From assembly GCF_035046485.1 (NCBI RefSeq), contig NC_085138.1, positions 58,385,254 through 58,449,253 on the forward strand: a DNA stretch of 64,000 nucleotides, written 5' to 3'. The translations under genes were made by a program, and so were the position numbers. The DNA is from Aedes albopictus (taxonomy: Eukaryota > Arthropoda > Insecta > Diptera > Culicidae). Shown one piece after another: positions 55,693 through 64,000 of this stretch. Within the stretch, counting starts at the first letter, position 1, and each line of letters begins with the position of its first letter. The notes below the pieces were generated by a model. It did not search any database. It was not told the DNA's origin and saw nothing but the letters and a program-made list of their open reading frames with translations.

Positions 55693-58375
55693 CTCCGGCA
55701 TTTAACCGATTTATGACTGACTATTTATATGCATACATGGGACCAGTGGCATCTATTATGAACACAATTATCATTCCTATTGAATTGCCAATTATTGCAA
55801 ATTGATCTGCAAGCAAACTGGCTCTTGTTCTATACATTACCGGTGTGATCGATGCTGCTGCAAATTTTCCTGCCGTGCTTGATGGTGACGCTGGCAATGA
55901 ATCGAACAACCATGCACCGAGCGAGGAAATCCCGGTAAAAGGAGAACAATCACTAAGTGGAGGCAGCAATGAAAAACAAGCACATAGCATAGGAAAAATG
56001 GAGGAAAGTGCCACCCGTCATTTTTTTTTAATATCAAATTGTATCCTGCGCTTTGAATTTAAATATAGGCTTTTAACTACAAAAAGCTAAATGTTTGGAG
56101 ACATTATGGGATTTTGTAAATATAATTATGCAGTGGAAATAATCTCACGTATACATGTCATCATGTGGCATTTCGCAAAACTTGCCCCTAATCCGTTTTG
56201 TCATTACCATGACATTGAACTACATACATACATAAATATTTCCACATACCTATATGGAGAAGTCTGTACCGACGACGGACGTTTTGTTTCATTTGGAAAA
56301 TTGGTAGCTCGCCTCGTGCATTCATCCATCGCCATTGATGACGCCTGCTGCTGGTTGGCCTGGCGCATGGCTTCGATTAGCTTTGCTGCTGCGGTACCGG
56401 TTCTCGTTTGTCTGCAGGCAACATCGAGAATCCACGCTCTATCTGAGTTGGAGCTACACGGTCGTCATCATCATACGATGGTGAAAGCTTCTGAAGCCTG
56501 GTGGGGTTAAGTCGGGATCCGCTGCAGAGAAAATTTTTACGATTGCACACGCAATTGTTCTCATCGAGTTGGAACAATGGAATGGATTGACTGGAAGTGG
56601 ATAGTGGGAAGAATTCTCGCATAACTTGTGTAAATGATGAGAAAAAAAATCATTGGAAAGATCACGCGTGTTTTTCAATGATTATGAGCATATAAATCAA
56701 TTACTGATTTACCTGTTAAATACCTGCTTATTATACATTTCATTCCGTTAATTCTGCGCCAAATGAAGACTACTTCGCCTTAGGCATCCATCCAACGGGA
56801 CCAGCCCAACGCGCGAAATTTTTAATCCTCTTCAAACTACGAAACTTCAGCTTAATTTTAATTCATCGCACGAATCAGCCAAACCAGGTTCGTCGGAAAA
56901 CCATGCTCTACCGTTATCTATCATAACTTGTTTCTTTTCACGGAATCGTGGGCTGAAATGAAATCAGAAAACAGGAGGTGGACCTGCAAGTTATTCTTCC
57001 AGTATTTATTTAGTATTAATCAAATTGCCGCAATTAAGGAGTGCTATTGATTGGTAATTGACTCACTCAGTCTGTGCCTCTATTGCAAAAAAGGACAAAT
57101 AAAGTCTACGTTACGTTACGTGTTACTTATGCACGGTTATTTGTCCAACAAAAATTAATCTGAAATAAAGCTTATTACTGTATCGTGTTTGTATATTGAA
57201 TGAATGTTTTCTGTCCTATTTTTGCCGTCTTTGTCAATCTCTGATATCAACCTACAACTCACTGTTCATGAAAAATCAATGCCATGATAAATTGAGCTAC
57301 TGAGACAGTCATCAGACAGCGTTAGTATTAGACCTGTTCATAATTGGGTAGTTTTTGGATTCCACGACTTACATAACATTGTTGATCTAATGTCAATTCT
57401 GGTCCAAAAACATAGTATAAGATCTTTGTACCGACTTTTCGAACCCTCTAAGCAGAATACCCTCTTCGAATGAGTGTAATCAGTCCACTGTGAATAACTG
57501 ACACTGAGGAAGATTACAAATGGTAGTCGAAATACGCGTATCTGTCAAAGGATAAGCAAAATAGGGCGGAGTTAAAAGGTACGAGACTGATTACACTCAT
57601 TCGAATAGCATAAGATATTCTGAACTTAAGCTTCTTTTCCTTATTGATTAATGAGGTTCAATGTTAGGTTTAGTCAAAGTACTACAAACATTTCGTTCAA
57701 ACTCATTTATTCCAAAAACATGCCAAAGAAGTGAACAGCTCTATTAGTGCGCATATGTTGATCCCTGGTCTCTGAGCTCCCAAACGGGCGGCCGGCGCTC
57801 GGCAGCGCACTGTCATTCACAAAAAAGGATTACGATCGGATTTTCTCCATTGGCGCGTGTGCTCCTTCAATCCCTCCCCATTTGATTGGTCTTTTATTTC
57901 ATCAGCAGCAAAGTTGACGGCATTGGGTTTAATTTAGTCAATGTGGGGTGTTTTTTTTCGGTGTCCCGTGAGGTTTTGCGCTCATCCATTAGAACAGTTT
58001 CCTGTCTCCAGTCGGTGTGGTGGCCAGGAAAATAAAGTGCCACCGTAAAACGGGTCGTGCACCGCATGACTGAGTGTCCCCGTGTGCGATCAGTTGGTAA
58101 ATTGATGCCAAAAAGCAATTTTCAATTTACACCAACTGGTGCCCACCGCTCTATATACTCCCTCCAGCTTTGCGAAGGGAATCATTCTCGAGACTCATCC
58201 GCCGGGGATAGGTTTTGGGGCTTTGCTATAAAAGTCTCTGCAAGAGGGGATGGTGGGTGTTTCTAAATTTTACACACGGACAAGCTGCTTGACTGTAGTA
58301 TGTAAAAAGCGTTGAGACGCTGCCAAGTTTTTCAATAGTGCAAGCACATGGCTGTTGTTGTAAGTCACTATGCAT
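55693..58375 (+). repeat. 2,683-bp duplicated block, copy 2
   Basis: Second copy of 50893-53575, including the same unassigned frames (56091-56510 and 55845-56090 plus; 55721-56014 minus) and the fold-back-family repeat at 57430-57615. Left junction: LOA sequence, then CTCCGGCATT. Right junction: TGCAT, then ATAATTTATG, unlike copy 1 where TGCAT is followed by GTCGGCTG. Confidence 0.9.
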
Positions 58376-58416
58376 ATAATTTATGATTTAAATTACTTGG
58401 AAGATATATTCCATAG

Positions 58417-58861
58417 CCGGGGCCCGTGGCGCAATTGGTCACACGTTTCCTTCATAAGCAGATGGTCATGGGTTCAATCCCAGCCTCGGCACTTTCGTCA
58501 GTTGCTTTTTTCCCCTGAGAGCAGCTGACACTGACCCTCTTCTAAGCCCCCATGGCTCAAACGGACCCGGATACATGGACATCGGCGAACGGCACCTCAT
58601 AATGGACCCCCAATCGGACTGGAAAAAGGAACAACCAACAGCCAAACATCAACATCCTCATGGTCATCATTCTACCATGATAGGGTAGAAAGTGAAAGCA
58701 GCGCAAGGCAATCAGTTCGATATCGATATAGTAGAACTAGAATAGAATACATGTAGGCGCTGTACAAAGTGTAAGTACAGCTTCCAATTGGAATCGCTCA
58801 CGCAGTGCCCAAGTGGACAAAAGAGCTGTAAATTAGGTTTAAGTGATTGAAGAATAAAAAA
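58417..58861 (+). mobile_element. 445-bp tRNA-Met-like SINE
   Basis: Flanked by a 15-base duplication with 13 matches (AGATATATTCCATAG at 58402-58416, AGACATAATCCATAG at 58862-58876). The head has an acceptor-like pairing of GCCGGGG with CCTCGGC, an A box TGGCGCAATTGG, loop TTCATAA (CAT) and B box GGGTTCAATCCC. The body ends TGATTGAAGAATAAAAAAAG. The 3' half may derive from a LINE tail. Transcribed, if at all, by RNA polymerase III. Confidence 0.75.
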
Positions 58862-58885
58862 AGACATAATCCATAGGCTCACATA

Positions 58886-59232
58886 CACTGAAAGGCGGCT
58901 TGCAGTAATGACAAGCATAAAAATGTTTTTAAATTTACCATGGCAAAACATGATCATCGACCCACCAACGCTTCTTATGTGCGTTTTGTTTCTTCTTGCA
59001 TCAACCGGTTCGATAGACGAGTGGTAGCGTGCGAGCCTGGTGATGTCAAGGTTCTTGGTTCGAATCCGGCTGCCAACAGAAGCTTTTTTTAATTGAAAAT
59101 CGAGTCCATGGTAAAAATGAAAACATAATTCTGTTGAATTGAAACGAAACTCAGTCTGCACAAATTTAGTGGCGTTGTGTATTTAAATTGACCCTCAGAA
59201 TAGTAATTTTCACCGCAAGCCGCCGTTCAGTG
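58886..59232. mobile_element. 347-bp TA-flanked MITE containing a tRNA-like segment
   Basis: TIRs CACTGAAAGGCGGCTTGC and the inverse of CACTGAACGGCGGCTTGC; TA at 58884-58885 and 59233-59234. In the middle, 59008-59080 reads a tRNA-like sequence with A-box-like TAGACGAGTGGTAGCG and B box GGTTCGAATCC followed by a T run. A minus-strand 149-codon frame (58712-59161) crosses the SINE/MITE border and is not a gene. Confidence 0.75.
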
Positions 59233-59239
59233 TAGTAAA

Positions 59240-59631
59240 CAGTGTTGGTAAACTCACACTCAAAGCCGCTCCTGCGTGAGCAAAGCGCGCGATTCTGAAT
59301 CATTTTCTCACGCGTGAGATTTTCATGCAAAATCTCCCTCTCACGACACGAGTCAAGTGCCGAAATCTCGTTCGCTCGTAAAGCGAGTCCAAATCAATTT
59401 GAACGACATTCTTTTTTGTTGTTGGTCCTTTTTTTTGGTACGTTAGATTTGGTCTTATTCTATCATACAATCCTAAAAACTTCGTTGTAAATAATAAAAA
59501 CACCAAGATATAAAGCAATAAGTAAAATCACGAGTCAACTCATGCATGATTTTTTTGGCAATGAGTTTGACGAGTCAGAAATCGCGCAACTCAAGGATGA
59601 GATTTCAGAATTTGAGTTTTTACCAACACTG
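59240..59631. mobile_element. 392-bp hAT-like MITE
   Basis: Ends CAGTGTTGGTAAAC and the inverse of CAGTGTTGGTAAAA, with subterminal ACTCA/TGAGT phrases repeated inside (CACGAGTCAA, GACGAGTCAG, CACGCGTGAG). CAGTGTTG is a common hAT terminus. Flanks GTAGTAAA and AAGTAAAA do not give a clean 8-bp duplication. It begins seven bases after the previous MITE ends. Confidence 0.65.
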
Positions 59632-59764
59632 AAGTAAAAGCGGTAAACGAGCGGTTATTCAGCAACACCATGCTGAGTAGACCTGTGCGCCGATTGTATT
59701 TCGCTCGGCGGCGGCGTCATCGGCGTCACGCCAGTGACAACTTTCAACGGCGTGAACGAAATTT
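59632..59764. other. Short GC-richer spacer
   Basis: CGGCGGCGGCGTCATCGGCG near 59709; no gene. Confidence 0.4.
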
Positions 59765-61890
59765 GATTCCAGCAGGAATCCTAAAAAGAACTCCAGTAGG
59801 AATTCAGGAGGAATCCCCGAAGTATTTCCAGGAGGAATCTCTGAAGGAGCCCCAGGAGAAACCTCCGAAGGATTTCCAAGAGGATTCCCCGAAGGTGTTC
59901 TAAGAGCAATCTACGGAACATATAGAGCAGGAATCCCCTAAGGAATTCCAAAAGAAAGCTCGGAAGGATTTCCAGGAGAAATCCCCTAAGAGTTTTCAGC
60001 AGGAACCCTCGAAGGTTTGCCAATGGATTTCCAGGAGGAATCCTTACAGGATTTCCAGAAGAAATTCTCAAAGGATTTCAAGGAGGAATCCTCGAGAGAT
60101 TTCCAGGAGAAATCCTCGAAAGATTTCCAGGAGAAATCCTCGAAAGATTTCCAGGAGGAATCAGTTTACCAGGAGACATTCCAGAAAGGCAACCAGGAGG
60201 AATCCCTGAAGGATTTCCAGACTGAATACTCAAAGGTTTTGCAGGAGGAATTCCCGAAGTATTTCCAGGAGGAATCTCTGAATGAGCTTTAGGAGAAACT
60301 CCCGAAGGATTTCCAGGCGGATTCCCTGAAGGTATTCTAGGAGGTATACTCGAAAGATTTCCAGGAGGAATCTTCAAAGGACTTCCAGAAGAAGTCCTCA
60401 AAGGATTTCCAGGAGGAATCCTCAAAGGATTTCCCGGAGAATTTCCCGAAAGATTACCAAGAGGAATCCAGGAAGGATTTACAGGAGAAATTCCCGAGAG
60501 ATTTCCAGGGGGAATCCCCGAGAGATTTCCAGGAGCAATTTCCGAGGGATTTTTAGGAGGAATTCCCAAAATATGAATAGGAGGAATCTCCGAAGGTTTA
60601 CCAGAAGGAATTGCAGAAGGATTACCAGGATAAATCCCCGAAGAATTTTCAGACTGAATCCTCAAAGAATTTTCAGGGTAAATTCCTGAATCATTACCAG
60701 GAGGGATTTCTGAAGAAATTCTATAAGGGGTTCCCGAAGGAATTCCAGCAGGAATTCCCGAAGGAATTCTAGAAGAAATCTCCGAAGGAATTCGAGAAAG
60801 ATCTCCGGGAGAAATTCCCGAAGAAATTCCGGGACAAATTCCCGAAGGAATTCCAGGAGGGGTTTCCGAAGGAATTCCAGAAGAAATTCCAGAAGGAATT
60901 CCAGAAGGAATTCCCGAAGGATTTCCATGAGGAATCCCCGAGTGATTACCAAGAGGAGTCCCCAAAGGTTTTCCATGTTCAATCCTCGAAGGAATTCCCG
61001 AAGGATTTCCTGAATGAATTCCCGAAGGAATTCCAGGAGGAATCTCTAAAAAAATCAAGAAGGAATCTCCGAGGATTTCCAGAAGGAATTCCAGAAAGAT
61101 TTCCAGTAGGAATCCTAGAAGAAATTCCAATAGTTTTTCTCGAACAATTTCCAGGAGGAATTCCAGAAGGATATTCAAAAAGAATCCTTGAAGGATTTCT
61201 GAAGACTTTCCAGAAGGAATACCCGAAGGATTTCTAGGAGAACTCATAGAAGAATCCGTGAAAGTACCCCTGCCGGAACTCCTAAAGAAACTGCTGAAGA
61301 AATTCTTGATGTAATTCCTGGAGGCATTCCTGAACCATTTTGGAAAAATCTCCGAAAGACTTCCAGGTGCAATTCCTGGAAGAATTTCTAAAGGAACTTC
61401 TGGGGTTATCCCTGAAAAAAATCCTCGAGTAATCTTAGAAGGAGCTCCTGGACTATTCCCTAAAAAAGCTACTGCAGGAATCCATGAAATTCCTGGAGGC
61501 ATACCATAATCCTCCTCGAAAAATCTGCGAAGGTCATCCTGGAGATATCCTGGATGAAACTCCTGAAGACATCCCTGATTCCTCCTGGAAGAATTACTGA
61601 ACTACTGGGGAGATCCCTAATGGAATTACTGGAGCGATTCCTAAAGGATATCCTGGAGAGATCCCTGAAAGAACATCTGGAGCAATCCCTACTATTCCTA
61701 GAACTACTGCACTGCGGGAGTCCTTGAAGGAACTCCTGAATTAATCCTTGGAAGAACTTCTGTGGGAATATCAGAAGGAACTCCTAGAAAAATCCCTAAA
61801 GGAACTCCTGATAAAATCTCCGAAGATATTCCAAGAGCAATCCCCAAAGGAATTTCAAAATTATTCTTTAAAGGAATTCCAGAAGAACGC
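59765..61890 (+). repeat. Minisatellite A, longest array
   Basis: The clearest 24-base unit is AGGAATCCTCAAAGGATTTC plus CAGG (60400-60440 and many relatives). 60840-61030 is dominated by GAAGGAATTCCAGAAGGAAT. A 474-codon minus-strand frame (60078-61502) reads an 8-residue Gly-Ile/Asn-Pro-Ser repeat; two other frames are also open over 90-106 codons. This is a repeat effect, because a 24-base unit without stops leaves whole frames open. Confidence 0.9.
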
Positions 61891-61923
61891 GTCACTCTCA
61901 GCATGATGTCCTCGCTGTCACAC

Positions 61924-63226
61924 TGCACAATGGTCCGAATCCACGTTTTAGCAGGAAAAAAAATCCGTATCTCTGTTTTCGTTAATTTTAGGCGTTTGGT
62001 GTCTTCAGAGAAGTTGTTTGAATTTGTATGCAACAAACAAAAAAATTTGATTAGGGCGGTCCTCGTCTTAACTCAAATCTGGAATAGAACTTTTTAATCT
62101 TAAGTCATACGCGATCGAGTTCTTCAGCAAAGTTGTAGGCAATGCTATTTCGAGCAACTTTGCCGAATACGTTGTTTATATAGCTCTTAATTTGAACATA
62201 GTAGGTCAATTTGAAGTTTTGAAAAATCGAAAAACTACATATAACTCATACAATTTTAAAGATAGAGCCAAACTGTCTTCGGAAAAAATGTGGGTTTTTA
62301 CCATACCTAAAAGTTTCCCATACACGATTTTTTTGTAAAACGTGAAACAAAAGCTTGAAATTGATATTTTGATTCTTAGAGGTACATGCTATGTTTTTTC
62401 TAGAAAATAAGAACGATTATATTCTTTAAAAACAAATTATCAATTTCATGCTTTTGTTTCACGTTCTACAAAAAAGTCGTGTATGGAAAACTTTTAGGTA
62501 TGGTAAAAACCCACATTTTTTCCGAAGACAGTTTGACTCTATCTTTAAAATTGTATGAGTTATATGTAGTTTTTCAATTTTTTAAGGGGATTTTTGGAGT
62601 CGATTTATTCCAATTTAAAAAATAACGTTCTTGTAATTTTTGCTCCAAATTTGGCTTTTTATGTGACCTTCCAAATGCCGCTTGAAGAACTTTTTTTATT
62701 TTACCAGCTCCATGAGATATAAGCATTTTAAGACATCGTTGTTTTTGAGTCAAAATTGCCCATAACATTTGAATGACAAGACCTAGCAACATGCAATGTT
62801 CAGAATAAATATGCGTCATTACTTGCTCTTCAAATGCTCCGAAGCTCACATCTTCGAAAAAAATCAAGTAAAAAAGTTATTGCGAAAAAAACGTTTTTGG
62901 GGGGGGGGGGGGCTCACCCTAAGTCAAAACTTCAAATTGACCTACTATGTTCAAATTAAGAGCTAGATAAACGACGTATTCGGCAAAGTTGCCCGAAATA
63001 GCATTGCCTACAACTTTGCTGAAGAACTCGATCGCGTATGACTTAAAACTAAAAAGTTCTATTCCAGATTTGAGTTAAGACGAGGACCACCCTAATCAAA
63101 AATTTTTGGAAAAGATGCAGCAAACAAATTCAAACAACTTCTCTGAAGACACCAAACACCTAAAATTAACGAAAACAGAGAAACTGATTTTTTTCCTGCT
63201 AAAACGTGGATTCGGACCATTGTGCA
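61924..63226. mobile_element. 1.3-kb fold-back element
   Basis: Outer arms 61924-62215 and 62930-63226 are inverted copies starting TGCACAATGGTCCGAATCCA. Inner arms 62216-62345 and 62455-62580 are inverted copies around a 110-base centre (for example GAAACAAAAGC, TATGGTAAAAACCCACATTT). Between the inner and outer right arms is 350 bp with no partner (62580-62930), ending in a run of about 14 G. No transposase and no clear target duplication. Confidence 0.8.
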
Positions 63227-63304
63227 TTGCTATATACAGATAGCATAAAAAATAACCCGTTTTGTCCAACTCCAGACAAGGCTTTATAATTGTGCCACCA
63301 GACC

Positions 63305-64000
63305 TTACCCATTTAAGGGCGCTTTTGATTCAGTTTCCATAAATATATTGTCAGAAAAACTGCACAATAGTGGACTAGCAGGAGCTTTAAACAATTTCTT
63401 GTATAATTTGTCGTCAGCAAAACATATGAGCTTCAATCTTAATGTCTTAACTGACAACTTCCAGAATTAGCTACATGGGCCTACCCCAAGGCTCATGTTT
63501 AACTCCCTTGCTTTATAATTTTTACGTGAAAGACATTGTTAGTTGCTTGGAAGGACAATGCATGCTAAGATAACTTGCAGATGATGCTGTAGTTTCTCTA
63601 TTTAAAAGGCGAACATGCAGAAATGTTGCAAAGACCATTGCAAAATTCCCTAAATAATCTGTCCATTTGGGCAAGAGATTTGGGGATTGAGTTTGCTTCT
63701 CAAAAAACTCAATTGGTGGTGTTTTCTAGAAAGCGGAACCCAGCCCAACTGAAACTCAACCTTTTGGGAATTGAAAACGACCAGTCTTTGACTTCGAAAT
63801 ACCTTGGGGTCTGGTTTGATTCAAAAGGCACTTGGGGTACCCAAATTAAGTATTTATTGAAAAAATGTCAACAAAGGATCAATTTTCTACGCACAATTAC
63901 TGGAACATGGTAGGGTGCTCACCCGAAAGACCTCATAAAACTTTACAAAACGACTATTCTCTCTTTTCTTGAGTATGGCTCTTTCTGTTTCCACTCAGCA
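63305..64000 (+). pseudogene. I/Loner-like reverse transcriptase fragment, runs off the window
   Basis: The translation begins KGAFDSVSINILSEKLHNSG (63310 on). It shifts frame before MGLPQGSCLTPLLYNFYV (ATG at 63474), has a TAA at 63571 right before the catalytic LADD (63574-63585), and shifts again near 63612. It then continues SIWARDLGIEFASQKTQL, KYLGVWFDSKGTW, CQQRINFLRTITGTW (63623-63913). A further stop follows at 63911, but homology goes on (GAHPKDLIKLYKTTI) to the end of the window. This is the palm and thumb of a non-LTR reverse transcriptase; I/Loner is my best clade guess. The 5' part is missing. Confidence 0.75.

Noticed and set aside
50893..58375. LTR retrotransposon with 2.7-kb terminal repeats
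   Set aside because: The inside is a LOA non-LTR remnant without gag-pol of an LTR element, there is no TG...CA end or primer-binding site, and no target duplication flanks the pair.
58712..59161. 149-codon minus-strand frame
   Set aside because: It crosses the border between a SINE and a MITE, so it cannot be an old gene.
59240..59631. 8-bp target duplication for the CAGTGTTGG element
   Set aside because: GTAGTAAA and AAGTAAAA do not match well enough; only the termini support hAT.
60078..61502. 474-codon minus-strand open frame, the longest in the window
   Set aside because: It is minisatellite A read in one of several simultaneously open frames, with an 8-residue repeat and no unique domain.
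59765..61890. CRISPR-like array
   Set aside because: Units are degenerate and contiguous with no constant repeat or unique spacers, and the genome is eukaryotic.

Overview
The window reads as a repeat-rich, AT-rich stretch of a mosquito genome, most likely Aedes (subfamily Culicinae). The main evidence is two copies of the tRNA-derived SINE Feilai (4501-4685 and about 10507-10686), a (GAA)n-tailed tRNA-derived SINE, LOA-clade (Lian-like), RTE-like and I/Loner-like non-LTR remnants, and many short inverted-repeat DNA elements. I cannot separate Ae. aegypti from Ae. albopictus by eye. I see no complete host gene. The window looks intergenic or deeply intronic; the only host-exon candidate is a 71-base segment (14392-14462) with splice signals and an N-myristoylation-like start.

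Layout. 1-1900: 5' part of an R1/LOA-like retrotransposon with a polyglutamine ORF1 fragment and an (ACAG)n run. 2268-4702: a fold-back repeat, a SINE and two copies of one MITE, one of them split by Feilai. 6600-9040: 127-bp tandem repeats and a tRNA-Met-like element inside a degenerate minisatellite (family A). 10020-11005: 78-bp repeats and an inverted pair of tRNA-like sequences. 11880-13800: minisatellite A with a LOA-derived insertion and a MITE. 14689-15620: a TA-flanked DNA element. 17796-19460: fold-backs, a Penelope-like remnant with a hammerhead-like motif, and minisatellite B. 20060-23100: a LOA-derived insertion carrying two later DNA-element insertions. 25840-28680: SINE pieces, a non-repetitive block, a second hammerhead-like motif and minisatellite B. 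29730-31385: an RTE-like pseudogene on the minus strand. 31570-32590: a MITE and minisatellite B. 33150-36429: a Transib-like element. 36698-39136: a palindromic hAT-like element and a second hAT MITE. 41395-45000: TA elements and fold-backs. 47790-50660: minisatellite A with a 950-bp tandem duplication. 50893-58375: two apparently identical 2,683-bp blocks around a decayed LOA element. 58417-59631: three small elements side by side. 59760-63226: minisatellite A and a 1.3-kb fold-back. 63305-64000: a decayed I/Loner-like reverse transcriptase running off the edge.

Most striking observations. The Transib-like element has 5-bp CGCCG target duplications and ends built like V(D)J recombination signals: CACAGTG, then a 23-base spacer on the left and a 12-base spacer on the right, then the same nonamer-like ACAAAACCT. 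An 846-bp element with 8-bp GATTTTAT duplications is a near-perfect palindrome whose centre repeats its own terminal motif. An exact-looking 4,800-bp-spaced duplication may be a recent tandem duplication or a haplotype-assembly artefact.

The parts do not form a pathway. They are a layered record of insertions, several of which can be ordered by nesting: SINE in MITE, TA element and hAT element in a LOA derivative, TA element in Transib, MITEs in minisatellites.
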